64,000 nucleotides of DNA from Ralstonia pickettii DTP0602 (GCA_000471925.1 CP006668.1:2666001-2730000), one strand, 5' to 3'; positions 34,388-43,481 are shown, numbered from the stretch's first letter. The notes: generated by a model from the sequence alone, not told the origin. A program made the numbers and translations.

Positions 34388-36742
34388 ATGCCAGGGAGGC
34401 TGAACTTGCACCTGTCGCCATTTTCCACCGAAGCCTATCCGCGCAACCGGCGCGGCGCCGCGTGGCGTGACCAGCTCAGGGCGGTGCGCTTGCGCTGTGA
34501 GAGCCTGTGCGCGGACCACACCCTGCACGGTGCGATCCAGTCCAGGGCGACAGCCGCCGGCATCGAGCTGGCCTATATCGCGTCGGTGCCGCAGACGCTG
34601 GCCGTGACTGCCGGCGAAGGCCGCGGCCTGATGCTGCTGATGCTGGCCGAGGGCGAAGCCATGCTGGGCGCGACGCCGGTCCGCGAGCGCCTGCAAGCCG
34701 GTGACATCCTGTGCGTACCCGAGGGCGCCGGCCCGGAGCTGGCGCTTGCCACGCCGTTCCGCCTGCTGGCTGTCCATCTCGGTACGGCGCTGACGGCGCG
34801 CATCGCCGCCCCCTTGCCGCGCGCGGCGATGCGGTTGGGCGGCGACACCGCGACACTGTTCGCGCGCGTGCTGCAATCGATCGCAGAGAGCTTCGAGACC
34901 ATCGTCGCGGCGGAGCCACGGGCGCTGCAGCCCTTCGACAGCACCATCCCGGAATTCCTGACCGCCGCGCTGGCAAACGTCCAGCCCCGGCCGCTTCCCG
35001 GCATGACGTCGTCACGGGCGGCGATCTTCGCCAGGGTCTGCGGGCGCATCGATGCCCGCCTGGCCGAGTCGGGCCTGAGCCTGGCCGCCATTGCGGCGGA
35101 CGAGCATGTCTCGGCGCGCTATCTGCAGAAACTGTTCGAGAAGTCGGGCAGCAGCTTTTCGGCGTACCTGCGCACCAGCCGACTCGAACGGTGCCGGGCC
35201 GACCTGGCCAATCCGCTTTACGACCGTCTGACGGTCTCCGATATCTGCTATCGCTGGGGCTTCAACGACCCTTCTTACTTCAGCCACGCCTTCCGCGACC
35301 AGTTCGGCCTGTCGCCGAGCGCATATCGCGAGCAAATGACGCTCGCCCCGGCCAGGCTGCTGACGCAGAAGGTCTCGCGGGGCCTGCCCGTCAACGCGCG
35401 GCTCCCTGCGGCAGCACCGGACGATGGCGCGTCCAGGACCAGGACGCCCGTGCAGCCGGCCCGCGCAGGAGCGCATGACGGGCGCCTGGGCGAGCGGCAC
35501 CACTGGCTTCGCGCCACCGACAAGACCGTCCACTGGGGCTATCTCAGCCACGACCTGGCACCGGTACTCGAGGTCGAATCGGGCGACAGGCTCACGCTCG
35601 AAACGCTGACGCAGCATGCCGCTGACGACTGGGAGCGCATGGTCGCAGGCGACGCCGGCGCGGAGAGCGTGTTCCACTGGACCGCGCAGCAGAAGAATGT
35701 CAATCGGCGCGGCGCGGGCCCGATCGATGCCTCGGTCTATGGCCGCGGCGCGGGCGAAGGCTTCGGCGTGCATATCTGCACCGGCCCGGTGGCCGAGCGC
35801 GGCGCCATGCCCGGCGATGTGCTGGAAGTCCGGATCCTCGACGTGCGCCCGCGACCGTGCGCCGATCCGCGTTTCGCGGGCAAGGCGTTCGGCGCCAATG
35901 CGGCGACGTGGTGGGGCTTCCACTATCGGGACATGCTGACCGAACCGCGCGAGCGCGAGGTCGTCACGGTCTTCGAGATCGATTGCGAGCGCGCCGACGG
36001 CCGGGCACGCGCGGTCTACAACTTCCGCTGGACCCCGCAGCGCGACCCGTTCGGCGTGCTGCATCCCACCATCGACTACCCCGGCGTGCCCGTCGACCAC
36101 GCCACCATCGTCAAGCGACACGACGTGCTGCGCGGCATCGACATCCCGATTCGCCCGCATTTCGGGGTGATTGCGGTGGCCCCGGCTCAGGACGGGCTGA
36201 TCGATTCCATCCCGCCGTCGAGCTTCGCCGGCAACCTCGACAACTGGCGGGTCACGCGCGGCGCCAGTGTCTTCCTGCGGGTGGCCGTGCCTGGCGCCCT
36301 GCTCTCAGTCGGCGATCCGCATGCTTCCCAGGGGGATTCCGAACTGTGCGGCACCGCCATCGAATGCTCGCTGACCGGCGAATTCCAGCTGATTCTGCAC
36401 AAGGCCACGCAGATCGCTCCCGGCGCGCCGTTTGCAGACCTGACCTACCCGCTGGTCGAGACGCCGGATGAATGGGTGCTCCACGGCTTCAGCTCGCCAA
36501 ACCACCTGGCCGAGCTGGGGCAGAAGGCACAGAGCCACATCTACCTGAAGTCGACCCTGGACGAGGCCATGCGCGATGCGTTTCGCAAGGCACGGCGCTT
36601 CCTGATGTCGGTCAAGGGCCTGAGCGAGGATGAGGCGATCACGCTGATCTCGGTTGCGGTCGACTTTGGCATCACGCAGGTGGTCAATGGCAACTGGGGG
36701 GTGCACGCGATCATCCGCAAGTCGCTGTTCGCGGGCGCATGA
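34388..36742 (+). CDS. AraC-type regulator fused to formamidase/acetamidase domain
   Basis: 784 residues in one open frame. Residues ~40-200 resemble the AraC-binding-like sensor domain; 218-318 are an AraC/XylS double helix-turn-helix (SLAAIAADEHVSARYLQKLF; DICYRWGFNDPSYFSHAFRD; FGLSPSAYRE). After a Pro/Ala/Arg-rich linker (320-368) comes a full FmdA/AmdA domain to the end: TDKTVHWGYLSHD, GVHICTGPVAERGAMPGD, GNLDNWRVTRGAS, GDPHASQGDSELCGTAIEC. Key amidase motifs are retained, so the enzyme half may still bind or hydrolyse amide. A TTG at 34406 with AGGGAGG at 34393-34399 is a strong alternative start. Likely regulates the upstream amidase and XapX genes. Confidence 0.85.
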   Translation: MPGRLNLHLSPFSTEAYPRNRRGAAWRDQLRAVRLRCESLCADHTLHGAIQSRATAAGIELAYIASVPQTLAVTAGEGRGLMLLMLAEGEAMLGATPVRERLQAGDILCVPEGAGPELALATPFRLLAVHLGTALTARIAAPLPRAAMRLGGDTATLFARVLQSIAESFETIVAAEPRALQPFDSTIPEFLTAALANVQPRPLPGMTSSRAAIFARVCGRIDARLAESGLSLAAIAADEHVSARYLQKLFEKSGSSFSAYLRTSRLERCRADLANPLYDRLTVSDICYRWGFNDPSYFSHAFRDQFGLSPSAYREQMTLAPARLLTQKVSRGLPVNARLPAAAPDDGASRTRTPVQPARAGAHDGRLGERHHWLRATDKTVHWGYLSHDLAPVLEVESGDRLTLETLTQHAADDWERMVAGDAGAESVFHWTAQQKNVNRRGAGPIDASVYGRGAGEGFGVHICTGPVAERGAMPGDVLEVRILDVRPRPCADPRFAGKAFGANAATWWGFHYRDMLTEPREREVVTVFEIDCERADGRARAVYNFRWTPQRDPFGVLHPTIDYPGVPVDHATIVKRHDVLRGIDIPIRPHFGVIAVAPAQDGLIDSIPPSSFAGNLDNWRVTRGASVFLRVAVPGALLSVGDPHASQGDSELCGTAIECSLTGEFQLILHKATQIAPGAPFADLTYPLVETPDEWVLHGFSSPNHLAELGQKAQSHIYLKSTLDEAMRDAFRKARRFLMSVKGLSEDEAITLISVAVDFGITQVVNGNWGVHAIIRKSLFAGA

Positions 36743-36755
36743 CAGACCGCGCCGC

Positions 36756-38378
36756 CTAGCCGATCCCCCGGAACTGCCCGCACAAGCGGAACACATCTTC
36801 CGACAACGGAATCCCCTTCGCCTTGCCATAGCGCGTCGCCAGCTTCAGCAATTCCTTGATATCGCGCCCGCTCGCCTTCGGATAGGCGCGTATCAGCACT
36901 TCGATCAAGCCATCGCCCAGTTCCGCGCCGAACTGCGCGGCCTGCAGCCGCCACAGCCGCCGTGCATCGTCCTTGCCGGGCGTCTCGTAGTGGATGGTGG
37001 CGATGCAGCGCGACAGGATGGCATCGTCGACATCGCCGATGCGGTTGGTGGTCATGAACAGCAGGCCATCGAAATATTCCAGCGTGCGCAGGAATTCCGC
37101 GACGATGGCGTTGTGTTCGAGGTCGTTGTCGCGGCAGCGGATATAGACGTCCGCTTCATCGAGCAGCAGGATCGCGTTCCAGCGCATGGCGCGGCGCAGG
37201 ATCCCGGTCAGCGTGGCGCCGACCGACGCCGCCGTGGTGCCGAGCTGCCCCGAATGCACGCGATACAGCGGCTTGCCGACGACCTCGGCATAGACCTCGG
37301 CAGTGAGCGTCTTGCCCAGCCCCGGCGCGCCCTGGCACAGGATGGTGGTGCCGCCGGACTTGCCCGGCACGAAGTCCGGCACCAGCACGTCCATATGCGA
37401 GGTCAGGATATCGATCAGGTCGCGGTGATGGGCCGGCAGCACCAGCTTGTCGCGCAGTTCGGGCTGATAGCGGTATTCGGACAGGTGCTGCACATGGACC
37501 CAGATATTGCGGTGCCATTCCAGGTGGAACAGGTGCACATAGCAGTGCAGCGGCACCTGCTCGAAGCCCTCGTCCACGCCGGCATCGCGCCAGAACTCCG
37601 GGTCGCAGCTCATTTCGAAGCGGCGCTCCAGCCGTTCTTCGTCGTTCACGCACCGGGCCGGCGCAACCTCGGCGATGCGCGTCAGCTCGACGCTGCCCTT
37701 GGCATCGACCGTCAACGCCGAGCGCGCGGCGACGAACTGCGCGCCGAAACGGCGCTGGTAACGCACGAAGCGCCGCGCGTGCTGCTCGTATTCCTGCCGG
37801 AACTCCGCGCATTCCTTGTAGAAGCCGAACTCCGCCAGCAGCTCCGGGATGGTGCGGTTGGCGATATCGTCGCGCGTGATCACCATCGAGGTGGTCATGC
37901 CGGCGCGGCGCTTGTGGTGGTCGGTCAGTTCCGAGTTGGCGGACTGCATGGTATTGGCCAGCATGTCGACCACCACGTAGGGCATGCCCTGGTCGGGCGC
38001 GACATAGCGCATGCGGCGCACCAGCCAGGGCAGCAGCACGCCGTCGCGGTTGCGCTGGTAGAGCCAGCCATCGATGGCATCGCGCGCCAGGTAGGCCACC
38101 AGGCCCGGGATCAGCTGGTCGAGCCCCGGGATCGTGCGCGCCTGCGGAGCGTTGTGGATATTGTCCAGCGCCAGCATCTGGAACATCAGCGCGCGCTGGT
38201 TCTGCGACTTGCTCAGTGTGTACAGCGAATTGAGCGCGTGCGCATCGAACAGTTTGCTCGACACCAGCATGTCGCCGTGGCACACGCCATGCTCCTGCAG
38301 CTGCTTCGCCAGCGGCGATCCGGTTTCGATCAGCGCCAGCAGGGGATCGACCAGCGCCTGCGGAATTTCAAAGTCCAT
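36756..38378 (-). CDS. AAA+ ATPase with uncharacterised N-terminal domain
   Basis: 540 residues from the ATG at 38378 (GGAG eight bases upstream on the minus strand). The C-terminal third is a classic AAA module: Walker A GAPGLGKT near residue 350, Walker B ILLLDEAD near 405, sensor-1 LLFMTTNR, and arginine-finger region AILSRCIATIHYE. The N-terminal ~300 residues have no family that I recognise and include conserved-looking MPYVVVDMLANTMQSANSEL. Could be a remodelling or MoxR-like ATPase. The alpha/beta hydrolase upstream (51 bases apart, same strand) may be its partner. Convergent with the amidase-fusion gene. Confidence 0.75.
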   Translation of the reverse strand: MDFEIPQALVDPLLALIETGSPLAKQLQEHGVCHGDMLVSSKLFDAHALNSLYTLSKSQNQRALMFQMLALDNIHNAPQARTIPGLDQLIPGLVAYLARDAIDGWLYQRNRDGVLLPWLVRRMRYVAPDQGMPYVVVDMLANTMQSANSELTDHHKRRAGMTTSMVITRDDIANRTIPELLAEFGFYKECAEFRQEYEQHARRFVRYQRRFGAQFVAARSALTVDAKGSVELTRIAEVAPARCVNDEERLERRFEMSCDPEFWRDAGVDEGFEQVPLHCYVHLFHLEWHRNIWVHVQHLSEYRYQPELRDKLVLPAHHRDLIDILTSHMDVLVPDFVPGKSGGTTILCQGAPGLGKTLTAEVYAEVVGKPLYRVHSGQLGTTAASVGATLTGILRRAMRWNAILLLDEADVYIRCRDNDLEHNAIVAEFLRTLEYFDGLLFMTTNRIGDVDDAILSRCIATIHYETPGKDDARRLWRLQAAQFGAELGDGLIEVLIRAYPKASGRDIKELLKLATRYGKAKGIPLSEDVFRLCGQFRGIG

Positions 38379-38429
38379 GGACCACACTCCGGTTGATTGG
38401 CTTGCCCGCGCACGCCGGGGTCCGGCGTG

Positions 38430-39107
38430 TCACTGCAGGAAGAATTCGATCGCCTGGTCGACGACCGGCGGATGGATGACGTGCAGGCCATCGAACTCGA
38501 CGTAGCGCACGTCGTAGCCGGCGGCCTTCAGCCTGGCCGCATTGGCACGGCCGCTGGTCGCGATTGGCAGCTGCTCGTCGTCCAGGCCGTGCGCCACGAA
38601 CACCCGGGGCGCGCCCTCCTGCATGAACACCGACATGAAGCCGCCGGAGAACGCCATCACATGGCTGGCGATATCGCCGTTGGTGATGCCAAGCGAGAGC
38701 GCGTAGCTCGCGCCGTCGGAGAAGCCGGCAAAGCCCAGCCGTTGCGGATCGATCCGGTAGCGCGAGGTCACCGCCGTCAGCGCCTGGTGCAGCCGCTCCA
38801 GGTCGGGGCCGTTGCCGCCGATCACGATGTCCCAGGTCGGAAACATTGAATGCGGTGCCAGCACCAGGAAGCCGTGGCGCTGCGCATGCGACTCCAGGTG
38901 GGGCAGGACCTTTTCCGGGAAGCCGCCGGCGCCATGGAACATCACCAGCAGCGGCACCGGCGTGGCGGGGTCGAGGCTATCCGGGACGAACAGCACGGCA
39001 TCGCGCGCGCCGGCCACGCCCAGGTGGTGGCGCCCGGGCGGCAGCGGCGCGTGGCGCGGTTCGGCAGGGGTAAAGGACAGGCGACCAAACAGCGAGGGAT
39101 CGAGCAT
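38430..39107 (-). CDS. Alpha/beta hydrolase, dienelactone hydrolase/esterase-like
   Basis: 225 residues from the ATG at 39107; the frame upstream has no further homology. Strand and oxyanion motif LLVMFHGAGGFPE, nucleophile elbow GFAGFSDGASYAL, acid in AHGLDDEQLP and His in FDGLHVIHPPV form a complete catalytic triad. Similar to predicted esterases of the dienelactone hydrolase/PHB depolymerase type. No signal peptide. An A/T-rich region with the repeat TGTAT-ATTAC-ATACA lies immediately upstream. Confidence 0.78.
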   Translation of the reverse strand: MLDPSLFGRLSFTPAEPRHAPLPPGRHHLGVAGARDAVLFVPDSLDPATPVPLLVMFHGAGGFPEKVLPHLESHAQRHGFLVLAPHSMFPTWDIVIGGNGPDLERLHQALTAVTSRYRIDPQRLGFAGFSDGASYALSLGITNGDIASHVMAFSGGFMSVFMQEGAPRVFVAHGLDDEQLPIATSGRANAARLKAAGYDVRYVEFDGLHVIHPPVVDQAIEFFLQ

Positions 39108-39135
39108 GGCTGGTGTCGGTGGCTTTGTGATATTC

Positions 39136-39150
39136 TGTATATTACATACA
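39136..39150. promoter_or_regulatory. Candidate operator TGTAT-N5-ATACA
   Basis: An inverted repeat in an unusually A/T-rich patch (39124-39155) about 30-45 bases upstream of the alpha/beta hydrolase start. It looks like a promoter with an overlapping dyad, of the TGTAT/ATACA kind used by GntR-type regulators. No matching regulator is adjacent. Confidence 0.35.
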
Positions 39151-39284
39151 AAACCACGCCACAGCCACATCATGTCGCCATAGACCCTCTCAGGCGCCGA
39201 TTGCGTAACACGTAGGCAGCTCGTGAACGGGGGGCCAGTTCCCTGGGGCCGGCCCTGACCGTTGGATAGCGCGCAGGTGGGGGA

Positions 39285-40034
39285 CTACATGGCGGTCTTG
39301 CCGCCGTTGACGCCAAGAATCTGACCCGAGATATACCTGGACCGATCTGACGCCAGGAAGACAATGGCATCGGCGACCTCTTCCGCGGTGCCGATGCGAC
39401 CGGCCGGGATGGTCGCGGCAACTGCCGCGATCCGCTCGGCGCCTCCCGCAATGCGCTCCAGCATGCCTGTGTCGATGGGGCCAGGCGCCACGGCATTCAC
39501 GCGTACGTTGGACCTGCTTGCCTCCAGGGCAGCAGCCTTGGTCAGGCCCTCGATCGCGTGCTTGCTCGCGACATACATCGGATTCTGCGCATTGCCGCGG
39601 CTTCCCATCGTGGAGGAAAGGTTCACGACAACGCCCTGCTCCTGCGCCAGCATCACGCGCAACTCGTGCTTCATGCTGAGGAACGTCCCCAGGACATTGG
39701 CGTCGAAGGTCGCCGAATAGGATTCGACAGTCTGGTCGACAATCGACCCGCCCGTTCCTTCCGTTCCTGCACTGTTCACTGCAACATCGAGCCGTCCAAA
39801 GCGCGAAACGGTGCGGTCGACGAGTTCGCGGACTTGCTCCTCGTTGCTGACGTCGGCCGCGACAAACTCGGCCTCGGCGCCCATGTCGCGGAGTTCGGCA
39901 ACAAGCGCGGCGCCGGCAGAGACATTGCGGCCGGAGCAAACCAGCTGAGCGCCCTCGCGACCGAATGCGAGCGCGGTTGCGCGGCCAATCCCGGAGGTAG
40001 CTCCGGTAACCAGAACGACGGGGCGAGTCATCAT
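39285..40034 (-). CDS. Short-chain dehydrogenase/reductase (SDR)
   Basis: 249 residues. Nucleotide-binding TGATSGIGRATA at residues 10-21, NSAG at about 88, catalytic Ser in NLSSTMGS and Tyr-x3-Lys in MYVASKHAIEG, and the usual end DRSRYISGQILGVNGG. Classical SDR, NAD(P)-dependent alcohol/ketone oxidoreductase. Last gene of the minus-strand run Bug protein, BKACE, AraC, SDR; starts 16 bases after the AraC gene, so co-transcribed. Substrate unknown; an oxidation step next to beta-keto acid cleavage is plausible. Confidence 0.88.
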   Translation of the reverse strand: MMTRPVVLVTGATSGIGRATALAFGREGAQLVCSGRNVSAGAALVAELRDMGAEAEFVAADVSNEEQVRELVDRTVSRFGRLDVAVNSAGTEGTGGSIVDQTVESYSATFDANVLGTFLSMKHELRVMLAQEQGVVVNLSSTMGSRGNAQNPMYVASKHAIEGLTKAAALEASRSNVRVNAVAPGPIDTGMLERIAGGAERIAAVAATIPAGRIGTAEEVADAIVFLASDRSRYISGQILGVNGGKTAM

Positions 40035-40050
40035 GTATTCCTCTTTTGTC

Positions 40051-41115
40051 TCAAAACAGAACTAATGGATCGGATTGATTCAGCCTGGGATCCGTCAAGG
40101 ATGAGTCCCCGGCTCCCCGCTTGCGCCAGTCCGTGACACTGCAACCAAACGCGGCGTGGAACCAATGGCAGAAACTGCTCTGCGCCGAAAAGCCCAGCAG
40201 CCCCGCGACCTCCCCGATCGGTAGGTCGCTCTCTTGCAGGTGGCGCATCGCCAGCTCCGAGCGCACCTGGTTGAGGAGGGCTGAGAATGTCAGCCCTTCG
40301 GCGCTGAGGTAACGGTGCAGCGTGCGGCGATCGACGCGCAGGAGATGCGCCACCTGCTGGGTCGTGCAGCGCCCACCCGGTAGCAAGGCCAGGATCAGTT
40401 CCCGGCATGATTCGCGCACGCCTTCTTCGCGGTGCCGCAGCGCCGCCTCCAGGTAGTCCCTCGCGAAGCGCGCGGCGCCGGGATTGTCGGGCGTGCGCGC
40501 AATTTGCAGGTCCGCCGCCGCGCAGACCAGGCCGTTGAATGGCTGGTTGAACGTCGGGCTGCGTCCGAAGAAGGCGCGGTGCGCCGACGCGTCGACGGGC
40601 GGGCGGTGCGTGAAGCAAATCTGAAGCGGCCGCCACTGGGGACCGATCAGCTCGCGCAGGATGCGGAACTTCACGCCGACCGCCAGTTCCGTTGCCTGCC
40701 GCATGGCCACGCCGGGACTGGGCAGAAGCTCATCGCGGATGATCACGGCCGGCCCGGCGTCCTCGATGCGAGTCATCAGGGTGGCGCTAAGCAGTTTCAG
40801 GTAGCGGCACAAGGTATCGAGCGCCTGCCGTGGGGTAGGTTCTTCCTTCAGCACCAGGCTGATGGGCCCCAGGTTGGAGAAGCTGCGCCGCGCCGCCAGC
40901 CGCAGGGCAAGGTCCTCCACGCCGGTAGCGCGCGCGGTGACCTCGAGCAGTTCGCGCACGGCGTGGCTGGGGATGGGCGTTTCGGGGTTTTCCAGCAAGC
41001 GCGCTGAAAGTCCCACGCCTCGCAGGAAGGCATGGGGATCGCGCCCGAGCGACTCCACCAGTTCGATGTAGCCGTTCAGGCTGGCGCTACGGATAAGTTT
41101 GCCGACGTATTGCAT
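40051..41115 (-). CDS. AraC-family regulator with arabinose-binding-type N-domain (first)
   Basis: 354 residues. N-terminal ~190 residues match the OruR/ArgR-like sensor domain (GVGLSARLLENPETPIPSHA, NLGPISLVLKEEPTPRQAL); the C-terminal 100 contain the double helix-turn-helix (TTQQVAHLLRVDRRTLHRYL; IGEVAGLLGFSAQSSFCHWF; AFGCSVTDWR). Similar in design to the second regulator at 44767-45768. It sits inside the minus-strand operon of the BKACE locus and is the likeliest binder of the direct repeats at 43348-43384. Confidence 0.87.
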   Translation of the reverse strand: MQYVGKLIRSASLNGYIELVESLGRDPHAFLRGVGLSARLLENPETPIPSHAVRELLEVTARATGVEDLALRLAARRSFSNLGPISLVLKEEPTPRQALDTLCRYLKLLSATLMTRIEDAGPAVIIRDELLPSPGVAMRQATELAVGVKFRILRELIGPQWRPLQICFTHRPPVDASAHRAFFGRSPTFNQPFNGLVCAAADLQIARTPDNPGAARFARDYLEAALRHREEGVRESCRELILALLPGGRCTTQQVAHLLRVDRRTLHRYLSAEGLTFSALLNQVRSELAMRHLQESDLPIGEVAGLLGFSAQSSFCHWFHAAFGCSVTDWRKRGAGDSSLTDPRLNQSDPLVLF

Positions 41116-41192
41116 AGCTTTCGCGACTGCCTCGGAGCCCCATGACGACCGGCCGCGAATGCGAGGAACGGTGCGCGGTTGCGCACAGCGGG

Positions 41193-42128
41193 TCAGAACG
41201 CGACCGCATGCTTTCCTTTCAGTTGCAGCATGTCGCGCGTTTCATCGGGCGTCGCCACTTCCAGGTTCAGCGATCTCAGGATCGAAACAATGCGCTGCAC
41301 TTGCCCGCCGTTGCTCGTTGCGAGCCGGCCCGGCCCATCCCAGAGGGAATCCTCGAGCCCCACCCGGACATTTCCGCCCATCGACGCTGCCATGGTGGCA
41401 AGCGGAAACTGGCTGCGGCCGGCGCCCAGCACGGACCAGTAGTAGTCCTTGCCGAACAGCCGCTCCGCCGTCCTGCGCATATGCATGACGTCGTCGGGGT
41501 GAGAGCCGATTCCGCCCAGCAGGCCAAAGACCGACTGAATGAAAAACGGTGGCTTGAGGATGCCGCGGTCGATGAAATGCGCCGCCGTGTAGAGGTGGCT
41601 GGTGTCATAGCACTCGATTTCGAACCGGGTGCCATGGTCTGCGCAGGATTCAAGGATGTAGCGGATCTCCTTGAAGGTATTGCGGAACACCCGGTCTTCC
41701 GAACCTTCCAGGTAAGGCCGCTCCCAGTCGTACTTGAATTCCTTGTGCCGGCCAAGCATCGGATACAGGCCGAAGTTCATCGAACCCATATTCAGCGAAG
41801 CCACTTCCGGCTTGAGCTGCAACGCGGGCTGCAGCCGCTCTTCCACCAGCATGTTTGGCGCGCCGCCGGTGGTGAGATTGATCACCACATCCGAACGCTC
41901 GGCAATGGTCGGAAGAAAGGCCCGGAACAGCGCCGGGTCCTGCGACGGCTGGCCGTTCTCGGGCTTGCGCGCATGCAGATGGACGATCGAGGCGCCGGCT
42001 TCGGCGGCCGCGATCGCCTCCCGGGCGATCTCATCCCCCGTAATCGGGAGGTAAGGCGACATGGTCGGCGTGTGAATTCCGCCGGTCACGGCGCAGGTCA
42101 CGATGACCTTGCTTTGGGGTGCTGCCAT
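41193..42128 (-). CDS. BKACE family (3-keto-5-aminohexanoate cleavage-type) enzyme, first copy
   Basis: 311 residues from the ATG at 42128. Family marks: VIVTCAVTGGIHTPTMSPYLP, zinc histidines His50 and His52 in VHLHARKPENG, VINLTTGGAPNM, SLNMGSMNFG, GLLGGIGSHPDDV and VRVGLEDSLW. BKACE enzymes condense a beta-keto acid with acetyl-CoA to give acetoacetyl-CoA and a CoA ester or amine product; substrates differ across the family. 16 bases after the Bug-protein gene, same strand. Confidence 0.9.
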   Translation of the reverse strand: MAAPQSKVIVTCAVTGGIHTPTMSPYLPITGDEIAREAIAAAEAGASIVHLHARKPENGQPSQDPALFRAFLPTIAERSDVVINLTTGGAPNMLVEERLQPALQLKPEVASLNMGSMNFGLYPMLGRHKEFKYDWERPYLEGSEDRVFRNTFKEIRYILESCADHGTRFEIECYDTSHLYTAAHFIDRGILKPPFFIQSVFGLLGGIGSHPDDVMHMRRTAERLFGKDYYWSVLGAGRSQFPLATMAASMGGNVRVGLEDSLWDGPGRLATSNGGQVQRIVSILRSLNLEVATPDETRDMLQLKGKHAVAF

Positions 42129-42144
42129 GACTGGTGTCTCCGCT

Positions 42145-43137
42145 TCATTCAGCCTTGAAGTTGATCGAGCGCAATAGCTTGCCCTGGCGTTCGTGGGATT
42201 CACGCACGTCCGCGGAAAGCTCTTCGCTGGTAGCCGCCGAACCGACCTCCATGCCCAGTTCCTCGACCTTTTTCCGGACTTCCGGCGATTGCGTCGCCTT
42301 GAGCGCGGCGTCGCGCATCTTCGACACCACAGCTGGCGGTACGCCTTGCGCTGACCAGAGCCCCATCCAGCTGACTTCCTTGAGGTCGGGGAATCCCAGT
42401 TCGGCGAAGGTCGGCACATCAGGGAGCGCGGGGACCCGCTTGGGGTAGGCAATGGCAAAGGCCCGTAGCTTCCCCGACTTGATGAACGGAAGCGAAGTTG
42501 CCGGGCCGTCGAACATGAGCGGAACGTGCCCGCCCATGACGTCCTGTAACGCAGGCGGCGACCCCTTGTAGCTCACGTTCCCCGCCGTCAGTCCGGCAAG
42601 GCGATTGAATTGCACAGCGATGGTCTGGCTACGCATGCCGGGACCGAAATTCGCATAGTCGACCTTGCCCGGGTTCGCCTTGACATAGGTGATCAGTTCG
42701 CCGAGGCTTTTCGCGGGCAGGCCGGGATTGCCGACAAGTACGAGGCCCTGCCGGGTAAGCTGTGCAATCGGAACGATTTCCTTGAACGGGTCGTAGGACA
42801 CCTGCATGGTGTGGGGCACTTCCGCGGCAATGCCCTTTTGAATCAACAGGAAGGTGTAGCCGTCCCGCGGCGCCGACAGCAGGCCATGAACGCCGATCGT
42901 TCCCGCTGCGCCGGCCTTGTTCTCCACGATCACAGGCTGTCCGAGCGGGCGTTGCAGCTCATGCGCAAACAGGCGCGCCAGGATATCTGCCGTTCCACCC
43001 GGCGGGGCGCCAACGATGATCCGCACGGGCTTGGTCGGCCACTCGGCGGCATTCGCCGCGGGCGCGGCCGACAGCAGTGGAACAAGGGCAATCGTGAGCG
43101 CCAGGGCCTGGCGCGCAATCGAGGGGGCGCGTTTCAT
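42145..43137 (-). CDS. Bug/TctC family tripartite tricarboxylate transporter solute-binding protein
   Basis: 330 residues from the ATG at 43137; signal peptide ending AAPAANA-AEWP. Typical Bug features: WPTKPVRIIVGAPPGGTADI, VIVENKAGAAGTIG, VNYKGSPPA-like VSYKGSPPALQDVMGGHVPL and LPDVPTFAELG. Periplasmic capture of a carboxylate-type substrate. No TctA/TctB membrane genes are present, common for orphan Bug proteins in Burkholderiales. First gene of the minus-strand BKACE operon, so the substrate imported is probably that of the BKACE pathway. Confidence 0.9.
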   Translation of the reverse strand: MKRAPSIARQALALTIALVPLLSAAPAANAAEWPTKPVRIIVGAPPGGTADILARLFAHELQRPLGQPVIVENKAGAAGTIGVHGLLSAPRDGYTFLLIQKGIAAEVPHTMQVSYDPFKEIVPIAQLTRQGLVLVGNPGLPAKSLGELITYVKANPGKVDYANFGPGMRSQTIAVQFNRLAGLTAGNVSYKGSPPALQDVMGGHVPLMFDGPATSLPFIKSGKLRAFAIAYPKRVPALPDVPTFAELGFPDLKEVSWMGLWSAQGVPPAVVSKMRDAALKATQSPEVRKKVEELGMEVGSAATSEELSADVRESHERQGKLLRSINFKAE

Positions 43138-43481
43138 CGAAATTCCTTTCGTGGTGCCAACTGGGTGGCGACTGAACACAGATTCTGTGGGGTCGCTCCG
43201 CCAGGCGCTTTGCATTGCACGACAGAGTCTTTGCAAATCGCGCCAAGGGCCCGGCCTGCCGGCGGCAAGCGAAATCCTGCAGCACCCGGGATAGCAGGCA
43301 TGTCTAGAGCGCCGCTTGCGGACGTCGCCACTTCTCGTTTTCTTCTCTGTCCCAAATAAGCAAATGAATGTCCCCGATAAGCAAGCGGGGAATTGCGGGT
43401 GCCCGGGATACTCGGGGGAACGGATCGAAGCCGGATGCCTCCTGCTGAACCGACCGCAACCTATCCCCCTGGAGAACAAAC
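43138..43481. promoter_or_regulatory. Divergent promoter region of the BKACE locus
   Basis: 344 bases between the Bug-protein start (minus) and the second BKACE start (plus). It contains the 21-bp-spaced direct repeat at 43348-43384 and a GGAG ribosome site before 43482. No other clear element was seen. Confidence 0.5.
43348..43384 (+). promoter_or_regulatory. Tandem direct repeat, probable AraC-type operator
   Basis: TGTCCCAAATAAGCAA (43348-43363) and TGTCCCCGATAAGCAA (43369-43384) match at 14 of 16 positions and are exactly 21 bases apart, two helical turns, as for AraC-family half-sites. Placed about 100 bases from the plus-strand BKACE start, between two operons that each contain an AraC-family gene. 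Confidence 0.65.
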
